Of a stretch of 64,000 bases of DNA, positions 25,689-33,568 are shown one piece after another; within the stretch, counting starts at the first letter, position 1; every line of letters starts with the position of its first letter. Below the pieces are notes generated by a model, which was given only the letters and a program-made list of their open reading frames with translations, ran no database searches and was not told the origin of the DNA. Made by a program: the position numbers and the translations under genes. Source of the stretch: Xiheimicrobium sp052034585 (GTDB lineage: Bacteria; Myxococcota; Myxococcia; Myxococcales; Myxococcaceae). The stretch covers positions 1-64,000 of the forward strand of contig JBPOIJ010000022.1 in NCBI GenBank assembly GCA_052034585.1, written 5' to 3'.

Positions 25689-26705
25689 TCAGGCCGCGCC
25701 GTCGCGAGCCTCACGGAAGGCGCCCGGAGTCGTCTTCGTCCAACTTCGAAACGCGCGCACGAAGGCCGCCGGCTCGGTGTAGCCGACCCGCTCCGAGATC
25801 GTCGCCACGGTGAGCGTGGTTCGCTCGAGGAGCCGCTCGGCCTGTTCGCGGCGCACGTGAGCGACGAGGGACGCGAAGGACACGCCTTCGTCCGACAGCC
25901 TCCGCTGGAGCGTTCGATCGCCGAGGTGCAGCTTTCGAGCGACGGACGAGAGCGACGGCGCACCACGAGGCAGCAGCTCGGCCACCACGTCACGGGTGCG
26001 CTCGACCAGATCATCGGCGTGCAACGTCTTCAACAGCCCTTGGGCCTGGAGCTCGAGCGCGCGGTTCAGCTCGGGATCGGCGTCGACCGGCGGCGCAGCG
26101 AGATCGATCGCGCGAAACGAGACGCCGTTCGAGGCGCGGCCGAAGGAGATCCGCGGGGTGGCGAGGAACTTCGCGAGCTCGGCGGGGCAGGTCTCGTCGG
26201 CGTGCGCGAACCAGGCCCGAAGCGGCGCTACCTGCGGCCCGAGCATCTCGCGAGCGATCTGCAGAATGCGCGCGACGGTGAAGACGTTGCCCTGGCGACC
26301 GACGCCACCCTTCCTCGGAGGCCGGTGCACGAGCGCCACCTCGTCACCGTCGACCTCGAGGACCCAGCGCACCAGCGGGTTGATGAGCGGACCGAGGGTG
26401 GCGAGCTGCTCGATGGCCTGCCGGGCGGTCGGCGCGCTGCGGAGCCCGAACTCGAGCAGCCCGTAGCCTCCGCGCGGCATCGCCAACGCGCAGTGGAGCC
26501 CGAAGAGCGGGTCGTTCATCAACCTGGCGGCGTCCTCCATCAAGCCCTCGAGCTCGTCGAGGCTGACCTCGGCGCCCTGGCCGTCGGCAGGTCTCGCGTG
26601 CAGGTACTTCTTCTGCAGCGCGCTCGGGTCACGGCCACTGCGGCGCGCCAGCGCGAGCACGAAGGGTACGAGCGAAGACGAGAAGCGGCGGGGGCTCGTC
26701 GGCAT
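25689..26705 (-). CDS. AraC-family transcriptional regulator
   Basis: A 338-aa regulator. Residues 1 to about 225 form an arabinose-binding-like N-terminal domain of the OruR/AraC type (AARLMNDPLFGLHCALAMPRGG...). The C-terminal 110 residues hold the double helix-turn-helix: SSVARKLHLGDRTLQRRLSD and ISERVGYTEPAAFVRAFRSW, typical of AraC DNA binding. The start MPTSPRRFSS at 26705 fits the family, while longer in-frame extensions to 26927 are noise. It is divergent from the carotenoid-oxygenase-like gene with 220 bases between, so it may regulate that gene as well as the lipase gene; that is inferred. Confidence 0.9.
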   Translation of the reverse strand: MPTSPRRFSSSLVPFVLALARRSGRDPSALQKKYLHARPADGQGAEVSLDELEGLMEDAARLMNDPLFGLHCALAMPRGGYGLLEFGLRSAPTARQAIEQLATLGPLINPLVRWVLEVDGDEVALVHRPPRKGGVGRQGNVFTVARILQIAREMLGPQVAPLRAWFAHADETCPAELAKFLATPRISFGRASNGVSFRAIDLAAPPVDADPELNRALELQAQGLLKTLHADDLVERTRDVVAELLPRGAPSLSSVARKLHLGDRTLQRRLSDEGVSFASLVAHVRREQAERLLERTTLTVATISERVGYTEPAAFVRAFRSWTKTTPGAFREARDGAA

Positions 26706-26925
26706 GCGTCGCACTATCTCACCTTCTCTCCGCGCCCCGACGAGGGATTCGGCGCATGGGTCGCGCTCGAGTCGCTGGCGCCGCGGGAGGACGGTCTTCG
26801 AACGCTTCCGCTCGCGCTGGGAGTCGGCTGGGCTGCACCGAAATCGATGGACGCTGGCTGACGGCGTTCCTCGTCGTCGCGCATTCGGGGTCGCGTCGCG
26901 CGCGAAGTCGTCGTTCAATGTCGGC

Positions 26926-28503
26926 ATGACGACCCGCCGTACGCTGCTGAAGCTCGGGGCGACCGCCCTCCTCTCTCCAAGCTGCGCTCCGCACCGGAGC
27001 CTTCGCAGCGTGCCGGACTCGAAGCGAACCTCTCTCTGGAACCGTGCGCTGACCGTCCCGGGAATGGAGCTGCAGCAGCCGATCGAGCCGTCGGCGATCG
27101 ACGGCCAGCTGCCCGACTCGCTCCGCGGTGTCTCGTTGCTGTGGAACGGGCCCTCGCTCCTCGCCTTCGGCTCCAGGCACGCCCACCCGTTCGACGGCCA
27201 CGGCTACCTGCGCCGCTTCGACGTCAGCCGTGAGGGCCAGGTCTCGTTCACCACCCGCTTCGTCGACACCGTCGCCTACCGCGCCGAGCGAGCCGCGAAC
27301 CGACTCGTCCATCGGGGCCTCGCCACGCTGCCCAACGACCCCGACGAGGGCGATGGAGCGAGCAAGAACCGCGACGCGCCGCCGGTGAAGAACGTCGCCA
27401 ACACCACCCTCACCGCGTTCGGAGGGAAGCTCCTCGCGGGCTGGGAAGGCGGCCCGCCGCACGCGATCGATCCCGAGAGCCTCGCCACCGTCGGCCTCGA
27501 GCGCTTCGGCGTGCTCGACGAGCTCGAGGCGTTCCTCGCGCACACCCGGCTCGATCGACGGCGCGACGTGATGGTCGGGCTGTCACCGCACCCAGGCCGC
27601 ACGACGCAGCTCCGGTTCCGGGAGCTGGGGCCCGATCTCGTCGAGCGGGTCCGGGTCGACGTCTCGTTGAGCGAAGCGGCCTTCGTTCACGACTTCGTGA
27701 TCACCGATCGCTACTACGTGCTCGCCCTCAACCCGCTCTCGGTGAACCTCCTCAGCTACTTCGCGATGACGCGCGGCACCGCGACCTTGATGGACATGCT
27801 CTCGACGGCTCCGGAGCGCGCCAACACGGTGGTGGTCGTCAAGCGGCCGCCAGCCTCCGCGCGCGGCGTGGTGGAGGAGGCGCCGATCATGGTCTCGACT
27901 CCAGCGCCGATCTTCGCCGTGCACTACGCCCAGGCCTTCGACGACGCCGAGCGAATCGTCCTCGACGTCTGTGCGTTCGAGCGCTTCACCCTCGGCCAGG
28001 AGTTCGGCTTCACCGGCCAGACGACGCCCTTCGATCCGACGCTCCCCGATGAGCGCACGCCTCAGCGGCTGATCAGGCTCTCGATCGACCCCTCGAAGAA
28101 GCAGGCGAGCGCGAAGCAACTCAGCCGCTACGGCATCGACTTTCCGCGGGTGCACCCCGACCTCGATGGTGTCTCGGCTCCGGCGATGGTCGCGGCGACG
28201 CGCGCCGATCCGAGCCACTCCGACCCGTTCGACTCGGTGATCACCCTCGATCTCCACGATCTCGAGCGCCCCGAGCAGCTGTGGACGGCGCCCGCAGACT
28301 GCTTCGTCGGAGAGCCGCTCTTCATTCCCACGCCAGGTGGGCGACCGTTCGAAGGCGCGATCGCGACCCTCGTGTCCGACCCCGCGAACGAGCGAACCCG
28401 GCTGACGCTCTTCGACGCCGAACAGATCGGGAAGGGCCCGGTGGCGAGCCTCGCCGTGCCGCTCCAGCCGTACGCCTTCCACGGGCTCGCGCTGCGCCGC
28501 TGA
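26926..28503 (+). CDS. Carotenoid-cleavage-oxygenase-like exported protein
   Basis: The 525-aa product starts MTTRRTLLKLGATALLSPSC, with a twin-arginine motif (TTRRTLL) and a lipobox-like Cys, so it may be a Tat-exported lipoprotein. The body resembles the carotenoid oxygenase/RPE65 propeller. NGPSLLAFGSRHAHPFDGHG matches the first blade. Candidate iron-binding His residues are in GLSPHPGRT, AFVHDFVITDRY, FAVHYAQAF and, near the end, YAFHGLAL. A four-His iron site would fit cleavage of carotenoids or similar polyenes. The family identification is by pattern only and the sequence is divergent. Its TGA abuts the stop of the small gene on the other strand (TGATCA). Confidence 0.75.
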   Translation: MTTRRTLLKLGATALLSPSCAPHRSLRSVPDSKRTSLWNRALTVPGMELQQPIEPSAIDGQLPDSLRGVSLLWNGPSLLAFGSRHAHPFDGHGYLRRFDVSREGQVSFTTRFVDTVAYRAERAANRLVHRGLATLPNDPDEGDGASKNRDAPPVKNVANTTLTAFGGKLLAGWEGGPPHAIDPESLATVGLERFGVLDELEAFLAHTRLDRRRDVMVGLSPHPGRTTQLRFRELGPDLVERVRVDVSLSEAAFVHDFVITDRYYVLALNPLSVNLLSYFAMTRGTATLMDMLSTAPERANTVVVVKRPPASARGVVEEAPIMVSTPAPIFAVHYAQAFDDAERIVLDVCAFERFTLGQEFGFTGQTTPFDPTLPDERTPQRLIRLSIDPSKKQASAKQLSRYGIDFPRVHPDLDGVSAPAMVAATRADPSHSDPFDSVITLDLHDLERPEQLWTAPADCFVGEPLFIPTPGGRPFEGAIATLVSDPANERTRLTLFDAEQIGKGPVASLAVPLQPYAFHGLALRR

Positions 28504-28734
28504 TCACCTGCGGCGAATGCAGGGCCGCCTCCGCGACGACCCGCACCACTGCAGCCCGCGGTGCTTCGGAGCACGCACGATGGTGACGACGTTTCGCCGA
28601 CAGGCCTTGGTGAGCGCCGTCTCGATCACCGGTTCGACGACCCGGCCCAGCCTCGACGCGCGGGAGTGCATCAACGGGAAGATGGCGACGAAGGTCGACC
28701 CGGCCGTGAGGAGCGCGATCAGCAACGCGTTCAT
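28504..28734 (-). CDS. Small hydrophobic protein coupled to cpaB
   Basis: A 76-aa frame whose ATG (28734) overlaps the cpaB stop as ATGA. The sequence before it, GAGGAGGTCAA, is an excellent ribosome site placed within the last cpaB codons. The N-terminus MNALLIALLTAGSTFVAIFP is a single hydrophobic helix, and the rest is basic with an Arg-rich end. The good ribosome site and coupling argue that it is real. No family is recognised. It may be a membrane partner of CpaB, or a short leftover whose last 25 residues are not conserved. Confidence 0.5.
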   Translation of the reverse strand: MNALLIALLTAGSTFVAIFPLMHSRASRLGRVVEPVIETALTKACRRNVVTIVRAPKHRGLQWCGSSRRRPCIRRR

Positions 28735-29543
28735 TTGACCTCCTCGTTCGACACCGTGTTGTTGCGGATGATCTGGATCCGTTCGCGTCGAACGCGCTCG
28801 ACGGCGGCGAGGCGCTCCCCATCGAAGAGGGTTCGAATCGAGGTGTGGAACGTGCGGGAAGCGCCCATCTCGATGTCGTCTTCGTTGCGGAGCGAGAGGC
28901 CGAGGGTGCCGAGTTCCTGGGCGAGGAGCAGAATCTCGACCTCCTCCGGCACCACGAGCAGCGACACGTTCGCGTATTCGCGCTGGTTCTCGGGCACGAG
29001 GTTCACGTTGGTGGTGCCGGTGATCTTCCCGGTCGCGAGCACGATCACGTTCTGGAGCAGCGTCAGCGCGACTTGCTCACCGCTGTTGGGATCCTTGAAG
29101 GTGCCGACCACGTCGACGTGATCGTTGGGCCGCACCCAGCCGCCGACCGCCGCCGAGCCCTTGGCGTCGATGGTGAACGCACGCGCCTTCTTGATCACCC
29201 GGGTCGAGAGCCGCTCCGCCGCGCGGGTCGTCTCGAACTGGCTCCACAAGAGCGGGTCGCCGGCCTGCACCGGCACCAGCACCTTCTGGTTCACCACGTA
29301 CGAGGCCGAGTCGGGCATCACCACCGAGGAGGTGACGAACTGCTCGGGAATGCCGCGCTCGGCGATCATCTCGGTCGTCACCGTGGTGCCTTCGGCGATG
29401 TCGACCGACGCGACGATCACGAGCTTCGGGTTCCAGCCCTTTCGAACCTCGAACTCCTTTCGCTTCACCGCCGAGTAGGCGATCACGCCAGCGATGAGGC
29501 CCAGCGCCAGGGCGATGAAGAGCGGGGTCTTTCCACGGGTCAT
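28731..29543 (-). CDS. CpaB/RcpC-type pilus assembly protein (copy 1)
   Basis: The 270-aa protein has one N-terminal membrane anchor (LFIALALGLIAGVIAYSAV), then a SAF-like domain (about 40-100). A long beta-rich part containing VGGWVRPNDHVDVVGTFKD and LQNVIVLATGKITGTTN is typical of CpaB/RcpC. CpaB proteins sit in the cell envelope and help assemble the Flp/tight-adherence pilus secretin. No other cpa/tad genes are near. A close paralogue lies 0.8 kb upstream on the same strand, with much of the SAF and beta region nearly identical. The start at 29543 has a GAGGGAG site. A sequence element shared with the region before the ECF sigma gene lies 39 bases upstream. Confidence 0.9.
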   Translation of the reverse strand: MTRGKTPLFIALALGLIAGVIAYSAVKRKEFEVRKGWNPKLVIVASVDIAEGTTVTTEMIAERGIPEQFVTSSVVMPDSASYVVNQKVLVPVQAGDPLLWSQFETTRAAERLSTRVIKKARAFTIDAKGSAAVGGWVRPNDHVDVVGTFKDPNSGEQVALTLLQNVIVLATGKITGTTNVNLVPENQREYANVSLLVVPEEVEILLLAQELGTLGLSLRNEDDIEMGASRTFHTSIRTLFDGERLAAVERVRRERIQIIRNNTVSNEEVK

Positions 29544-29581
29544 GTGAGCTCCCTCGAGCAGTCCGTAAGAGAGGAGCCACG

Positions 29582-29599
29582 TGCGCCAAACCCGTTAAC
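29582..29599 (-). promoter_or_regulatory. Motif pair shared with the ECF sigma upstream region
   Basis: On the plus strand, TGCGCCAA (29582-29589) and CCGTTAAC (29592-29599) are separated by two bases. The same two octamers occur in the same order at 31922-31945, separated by eight bases. In gene orientation this reads GTTAACGG, then TTGGCGCA, upstream of cpaB copy 1. It may be a binding site or promoter for the ECF sigma factor, or a leftover of the cpaB duplication. No numeric test was possible. Confidence 0.4.
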
Positions 29600-29712
29600 T
29601 GGTCGTGCTTTTCTCGGGGAGTTCGCGCGGTTGGCGCCACCCCATTGACCACTGACCAAGCCCGACTCCGGCTTTTCCGGGCGTTCGGCGGGCTGCGCCG
29701 TACCATCCTCGA

Positions 29713-30210
29713 ATGTCCTTCCGAACCTGGAGTTGGTCGCTCCTCGCCCTGTCGCTCGGCTGCACGAAGGAGGCGACGCCGCTCGCCCTCGAGACGTTGG
29801 TACCACCGGTTGGCCACGTGGTGCCCGCGTTCTGCACCAAGGCGATCGACGGCAAGCGCTTCGTGGTGGAGGGCGCCTTCTCGCTCCCCGACCCAGTGAC
29901 GGTGAACGAGAAGGACTTCGTCGATCTCGAACTGAGCGGAGCGAGCGGCCGAGGCATTCGTGTTCAGGCGAAGGACGGCACGCACCTCGAGTCGCTCACC
30001 GCGCAGATGCAGGAGGTGACCTCGGCCGGCTATCGGCAGGTGAAGGGCGCGCTACCCAAGAACGCGCTCCGCATTCGCGCGAAGGGGGGCGAAGAGCTCC
30101 TCGAGGGTCAGCAGGCCGTGGCCACCATCGAGGTCGAGGTGCTCACCAAGTTCCAGAGCGACGACGTCTCGGCCTGCGTCTTCCATTTCGTCGAGGCCCG
30201 GCGCCGCTGA
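29713..30210 (+). CDS. Putative lipoprotein between the cpaB copies, unknown
   Basis: The 165-aa product starts MSFRTWSWSLLALSLGC, a lipoprotein leader with Cys17. The mature part looks beta-rich (VEGAFSLPDPVTVNEKDFVD, ...ATIEVEVLTKFQSDD) and contains two further cysteines. No family is recognised. It is on the opposite strand to both cpaB copies and lies between them, so it either predates or interrupted the duplication. Upstream is a 170-base divergent region shared with cpaB copy 1. Confidence 0.7.
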   Translation: MSFRTWSWSLLALSLGCTKEATPLALETLVPPVGHVVPAFCTKAIDGKRFVVEGAFSLPDPVTVNEKDFVDLELSGASGRGIRVQAKDGTHLESLTAQMQEVTSAGYRQVKGALPKNALRIRAKGGEELLEGQQAVATIEVEVLTKFQSDDVSACVFHFVEARRR

Positions 30211-30220
30211 AGTCACTTCG

Positions 30221-30243
30221 CCTGGCACACGGGGCTCGCCAGG
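30221..30243. terminator. Candidate bidirectional terminator hairpin
   Basis: CCTGGC (30221-30226) and GCCAGG (30238-30243) form six perfect GC-rich pairs around an 11-base loop. The hairpin sits between two convergent genes (stops at 30210 and 30318). GTCACT flanks both arms. No T-run follows, so intrinsic termination is only a possibility. Confidence 0.35.
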
Positions 30244-30317
30244 TCACTCTTGATACTCCCGAAAGCCCTCGAGCTCGCGTGGCTGGACTTCGCGTCGGAC
30301 CAAGAGCCACCGCCGAA

Positions 30318-31310
30318 CTACTTCGCGACCGCGTCGCTCGACGAAGAACCCTTGATCACCTGAATCGTGTTGAAGCGCTTCGCCTGGAGCACCTTGGTGC
30401 GCTCTCCGGACAGCAGCGTGTTGATCGTCGCGCGCCCCCGCTCTTCGATCACGTCGAGATCGTCTTCGTTGCGCAGCGTGAGGGTGAGCGCGCCGAGCTC
30501 CTGGGCGAGCACCGCCACCTCGACCTCCTCGGGCAGGAGCAGGAGCGACACGTTCGCGTACTCCCGCTGCCCATCGGGCACGAGGTTGATGTTGGTGGTG
30601 CCGGTGATCTTCCCCGTCGCGAGCACGATGACGTTCTGCATGAGCGTCACCGCCACCTGCTCACCCGTCGCGGGATCCTTGAAGGTGCCGATGAGATCGA
30701 CGTGATCGTTCGGCCGTACCCACCCGCCGACCGACGCCGCGCCCTTGGTCTCGAGCGTCACCGCCCTCGCCCGCTTCTGGATCTTCGTCGACAGCCGCTC
30801 GGCCGCCTTGGTCGTCTCGAACTGGCTCCACAACAACGCGTCGCCGGCCTGCAGCGGCACCAGCACCTTCTGGTTCACGATGTACGAGGCCGAGTCGGGC
30901 TTCACCACCGACGAGGTGACGAACTGCTCGGGGATCGAGCGCTGGCTGATCATCTCCATCGTCACCACCGTGCCCTCGGACACGTCGACCGCCGCCACCA
31001 CCACCGGCACCAGGTTCCAGCCCTTGCGAACGTCCATCTCCTTCTTCTTCACCGCCGAGTACGAGATGACGCCGGCGATCGTCGCGAGGAAGAGCGAGAC
31101 CACCAGCGGCGCCTTGCCTCGCATCGAGAACGCGCCGCTCGAACGCAGCGACATCGACGGTACGGGTGCGTCGTACTTCGCGGGAGCACGCTCCGACCGG
31201 CGCGCCGGGAGTTCCGGTGGAGGCTGATCGAATCGGTACCCCGACAGCTTTCGTTCCAGGGCGTCGAGCTCGGGGTCGTTCCCCGGGCCGTCGAAGAGCG
31301 GATCACTCAT
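30318..31310 (-). CDS. CpaB-like protein with anti-sigma-type N-terminus (copy 2)
   Basis: This 330-aa protein matches the first CpaB over about residues 68-320 (anchor VVSLFLATIAGVISYSAV, SAF-like region, then VGGWVRPNDHVDLIGTFKD and ATGKITGTTN). Unlike copy 1, it carries about 65 extra residues before the membrane anchor. They start DPLFDGPGNDPELDALERKL and continue GYRFDQPPPELP, a cytoplasmic segment that resembles the N-terminus of myxobacterial anti-sigma proteins following ECF genes. Its ATG overlaps the sigma gene by eight bases. The likely reading is an envelope sensor with an anti-sigma segment inside and a CpaB domain outside. CpaB is sure; the anti-sigma role is inferred. Confidence 0.85.
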   Translation of the reverse strand: MSDPLFDGPGNDPELDALERKLSGYRFDQPPPELPARRSERAPAKYDAPVPSMSLRSSGAFSMRGKAPLVVSLFLATIAGVISYSAVKKKEMDVRKGWNLVPVVVAAVDVSEGTVVTMEMISQRSIPEQFVTSSVVKPDSASYIVNQKVLVPLQAGDALLWSQFETTKAAERLSTKIQKRARAVTLETKGAASVGGWVRPNDHVDLIGTFKDPATGEQVAVTLMQNVIVLATGKITGTTNINLVPDGQREYANVSLLLLPEEVEVAVLAQELGALTLTLRNEDDLDVIEERGRATINTLLSGERTKVLQAKRFNTIQVIKGSSSSDAVAK

Positions 31311-31848
31311 CGTCGCCCTCCTTCCTGCCGGCAGCGCGCTCGTCGACCGCGAGCCCCAGCTTTTCGCGCAGCATCGCCATGCCGCGATGCAAGTTCACCC
31401 GCACCGAGCCGGGCGTGAGCCCCGTGCGCTCGGCGATGTCCGGGCCGTCGAGGCCTTCGATGAGGCGCATCGCCAACGTCTCCGCGTACGCCTCGGGCAA
31501 CGTCTGGAGCGCCTTGAGCACCCGCTTCGCGTCGGGCCAGCCGGACCGATCGGGCGCGGCGCGCTCCTCCACCTCGTCGAGCGACGCCGAGCGAGGTCGA
31601 TCCCGCAGGAACCTCGAGGCGCGATTGCGCGCGAGCTCCATCAACCACGCGGGGAACGCCTGATCGTCTTCGAGCCCCGAGAGCTTCGAGAGCATCACCA
31701 AGAAGACGTCTTGGGTGAGATCGGCCGCCTCGCTCGCCGGCACCTTGGTGACGATGATCGCGTGCACCAACTTGGAGAAGTGTTGGTGCAGCTTGCCGAA
31801 CGACTCGCGGTCACTCCGTCGCGCCCCGGCCACCCACGGCAACCACAC
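31303..31848 (-). CDS. ECF RNA polymerase sigma factor (partner of CpaB copy 2)
   Basis: From the GTG at 31848 the protein has 181 residues. Region 2 contains RESFGKLHQHFSKLVHAIIV and ADLTQDVFLVMLSKL, and region 4 has EAYAETLAMRLIEGLDGPDI then ERTGLTPGSVRVNLHRGMAM. The alternative TTG start at 31929 adds 27 residues (MAHPSGWVATV...) that look non-coding and would sit on the shared upstream motif. The GTG has a GAGG site nearby and gives the usual ECF N-terminus. Its last eight bases overlap the anti-sigma-like CpaB gene, the classic arrangement for an ECF/anti-sigma pair. A possible target is cpaB copy 1 through the shared motif. Confidence 0.9.
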   Translation of the reverse strand: MWLPWVAGARRSDRESFGKLHQHFSKLVHAIIVTKVPASEAADLTQDVFLVMLSKLSGLEDDQAFPAWLMELARNRASRFLRDRPRSASLDEVEERAAPDRSGWPDAKRVLKALQTLPEAYAETLAMRLIEGLDGPDIAERTGLTPGSVRVNLHRGMAMLREKLGLAVDERAAGRKEGDDE

Positions 31849-31921
31849 CGACCTCGATCGCCCCGAGGTCGACGCGCGCTCCGGCGAACTCTGAAGGACG
31901 GTGGCCACCCACCCAGAAGGA

Positions 31922-31945
31922 TGCGCCAACTCGCGGGCCGTTAAC
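31922..31945 (-). promoter_or_regulatory. Motif pair shared with the cpaB copy 1 upstream region
   Basis: TGCGCCAA (31922-31929) and CCGTTAAC (31938-31945), plus strand, are spaced by eight bases. They lie about 74 bases upstream of the GTG preferred for the sigma gene. The same two octamers occur before cpaB copy 1 (29582-29599). GTTAAC is AT-rich and stands out in this GC-rich DNA. It may be an autoregulatory ECF promoter or an operator. Confidence 0.4.
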
Positions 31946-31967
31946 CAGCCTCGAAAACCTCAATGAA

Positions 31968-32906
31968 TCAGGCGAAGTGGTAGGCCGAGAGCTTCAGGTC
32001 GACGTACTTGTCGGCGTACGGCACCGTCGCGAGCTGCTCCCCGGCAGCGCCGGCAATCACCATCAACGGCAGCAGGTGTTCTTCGCGCGGGTGACAGAAC
32101 CGCGCCGCCGGAGCCTTCGCCCACTCGACGAGTCGCGCGTCACGCTGGGCGGTCGGGAGCTTCATCGTCTCTTGAAGCCAGGCGTCGAACTGCTCCGATT
32201 CCTTCTCGGCGCCACCGCGGAAGAACGCGCGCAGGTTGTGGAAGGTCATTCCACTGCCGAGAATGAAGACGCCCTCGTCACGCAGCGGCGCGAGCGCCCG
32301 GCCGATGGCGAGGTGCTCCCGAGGATCGAGCCCGGCCTTCAGCGAGAGCTGCACCGTCGGCACGTCGGCGTTCGGGTAGGCGAGCTTGAAGGGCACGAAG
32401 GTGCCGTGATCGAACCCGCGCGCCGAGTCCTCCGCCGACTCGATACCGGCCTGCTCGAGCAAGAGCCGAACGCGACCTGCAAGCTGCGGCGCGCCGGGCG
32501 CCGGCCACTGAATGGAATACGACTCCGGCGGGAAGCCGTAATAGTCGTAGAGCATCGGCGGCTTTGGGTTCGTCATCACCGTGGGCACCGCTTCTTCCCA
32601 GTGCGCCGAGATGACGAGCAGCGCCTTCGGCGGCGTCTTCGGGAGCGACGACACGCTCACCAGGTATTCACGCAGGCGGTTCTCCTGCGCCTTGTCGCCC
32701 AGGCCGAGCTCGACGAAGGGCCACGGCCCACCACCATGAGGAACGAAGGCCATCGGCATGCGGTTCGGGTTCGAGCTCACGGGTGCGTCCTTTTCGGAGT
32801 GTGAGGCCTTGGTGGCGGCGAGACCACCGATGGTCGCCACACCAGCCGCTCCGGCGACGGCGAGCGTCGTCTGGCGTCGGGTCAACGGTTTCGGTTGGTC
32901 GCTCAT
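31968..32906 (-). CDS. DODA/LigB-type extradiol dioxygenase, Tat-exported
   Basis: The 312-aa protein starts MSDQPKPLTRRQTTLAVAGA, with a twin-arginine motif and a hydrophobic core to about residue 32. The rest is a DODA-type extradiol ring-cleavage dioxygenase. Key metal and active-site residues appear in VPHGGGPWPF, VISAHWEEA, FDHGTFVPFKLAYP and GSGMTFHNLRAF. The C-terminus contains FCHPREEHLLPLMV, also conserved. The family uses Zn or Fe to open catechol-type rings (for example 4,5-DOPA dioxygenase). Most relatives are cytoplasmic, so the Tat-like leader is unusual. It faces a divergent pair of small genes across 183 bases. Confidence 0.85.
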   Translation of the reverse strand: MSDQPKPLTRRQTTLAVAGAAGVATIGGLAATKASHSEKDAPVSSNPNRMPMAFVPHGGGPWPFVELGLGDKAQENRLREYLVSVSSLPKTPPKALLVISAHWEEAVPTVMTNPKPPMLYDYYGFPPESYSIQWPAPGAPQLAGRVRLLLEQAGIESAEDSARGFDHGTFVPFKLAYPNADVPTVQLSLKAGLDPREHLAIGRALAPLRDEGVFILGSGMTFHNLRAFFRGGAEKESEQFDAWLQETMKLPTAQRDARLVEWAKAPAARFCHPREEHLLPLMVIAGAAGEQLATVPYADKYVDLKLSAYHFA

Positions 32907-33089
32907 GGTGCCTCGGAAGATGCCTCACCCTGCCTCGTCGTTTCAGCTGCGCAAGGGTCCATCCGAGGGCCAGTGTGTTCCGCCGTCCATCTCCGCAAAC
33001 GCTGGGTGCTCGAAGGACTCGGTATTTCGCGCCTTTCGACAGGCGGTTGGTTTGCATTGCCGCGACGCTCCTCTCACCGGAGATGACCA

Positions 33090-33347
33090 ATGAGCGATCG
33101 AGCGATTCTGGGCAGTCGAAGCGATGGCGTCGGCATGGGCTCGCTGCACTTCGAGAAGCTGGACGCGAACTCGAAGCTGACCGAGACCTTCACCGAGCCC
33201 CGAACCGTCGGCCGGAAGACGGTCTATCTCACCAAGACCGACGCCGAGACCTTCGACGGTTGGTCCGATCTGACCGTCAGCGTGCAAACGAACGGCACCA
33301 CCTTCGAGCGGGTGAAGGCGGCCCTCTCCGAATTGCTGGAGCGCTGA
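33090..33347 (+). CDS. Small hypothetical protein, 85 aa
   Basis: The 85-aa frame has an ATG preceded by GGAGATGACCA, a fair ribosome site. It reads ILGSRSDGVGMGSLHFEKLD and later TVYLTKTDAETFDGWSDLTV, a mixed alpha/beta polar protein with no signal peptide and no Cys. The next gene begins two bases after its stop, so the two are likely a coupled pair. No family is recognised. Confidence 0.5.
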   Translation: MSDRAILGSRSDGVGMGSLHFEKLDANSKLTETFTEPRTVGRKTVYLTKTDAETFDGWSDLTVSVQTNGTTFERVKAALSELLER

Positions 33348-33348
33348 G

Positions 33349-33567
33349 ATGGCCATCCTCGAACGAGTCTTCGACAAGCGCTCCAAGACGATTCGCGACG
33401 AGCTGGCGGCCTTCGAGGCCGAGCTCAGGTCCTTCGAGCACCGCATCGCGCCTGCCTCCACGGTCCTGCACACGCGACGCGAAGGAACTCGACTTCGCGT
33501 GACGGTGCTCTCGGCCGAGGTGCGCAGCAGCACTGGAGGCAACGTCGTCGAGGCGTGGCGGCCCTGA
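33349..33567 (+). CDS. Small hypothetical protein, 72 aa
   Basis: A 72-aa frame that begins right after the 85-aa gene. It starts MAILERVFDKRSKTIRDELA, a charged helix with coiled-coil character, followed by a strand-like RLRVTVLSAEVRS segment. No family or signal is visible. Its stop lies one base before the stop of the convergent NTF2-like gene. Likely co-translated with its neighbour; role unknown. Confidence 0.5.
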   Translation: MAILERVFDKRSKTIRDELAAFEAELRSFEHRIAPASTVLHTRREGTRLRVTVLSAEVRSSTGGNVVEAWRP

Positions 33568-33568
33568 G

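Noticed and set aside
26706..26925. Longer carotenoid-oxygenase start at 26704
   Set aside because: The Tat leader begins at 26926; the upstream frame is antisense to the AraC gene.
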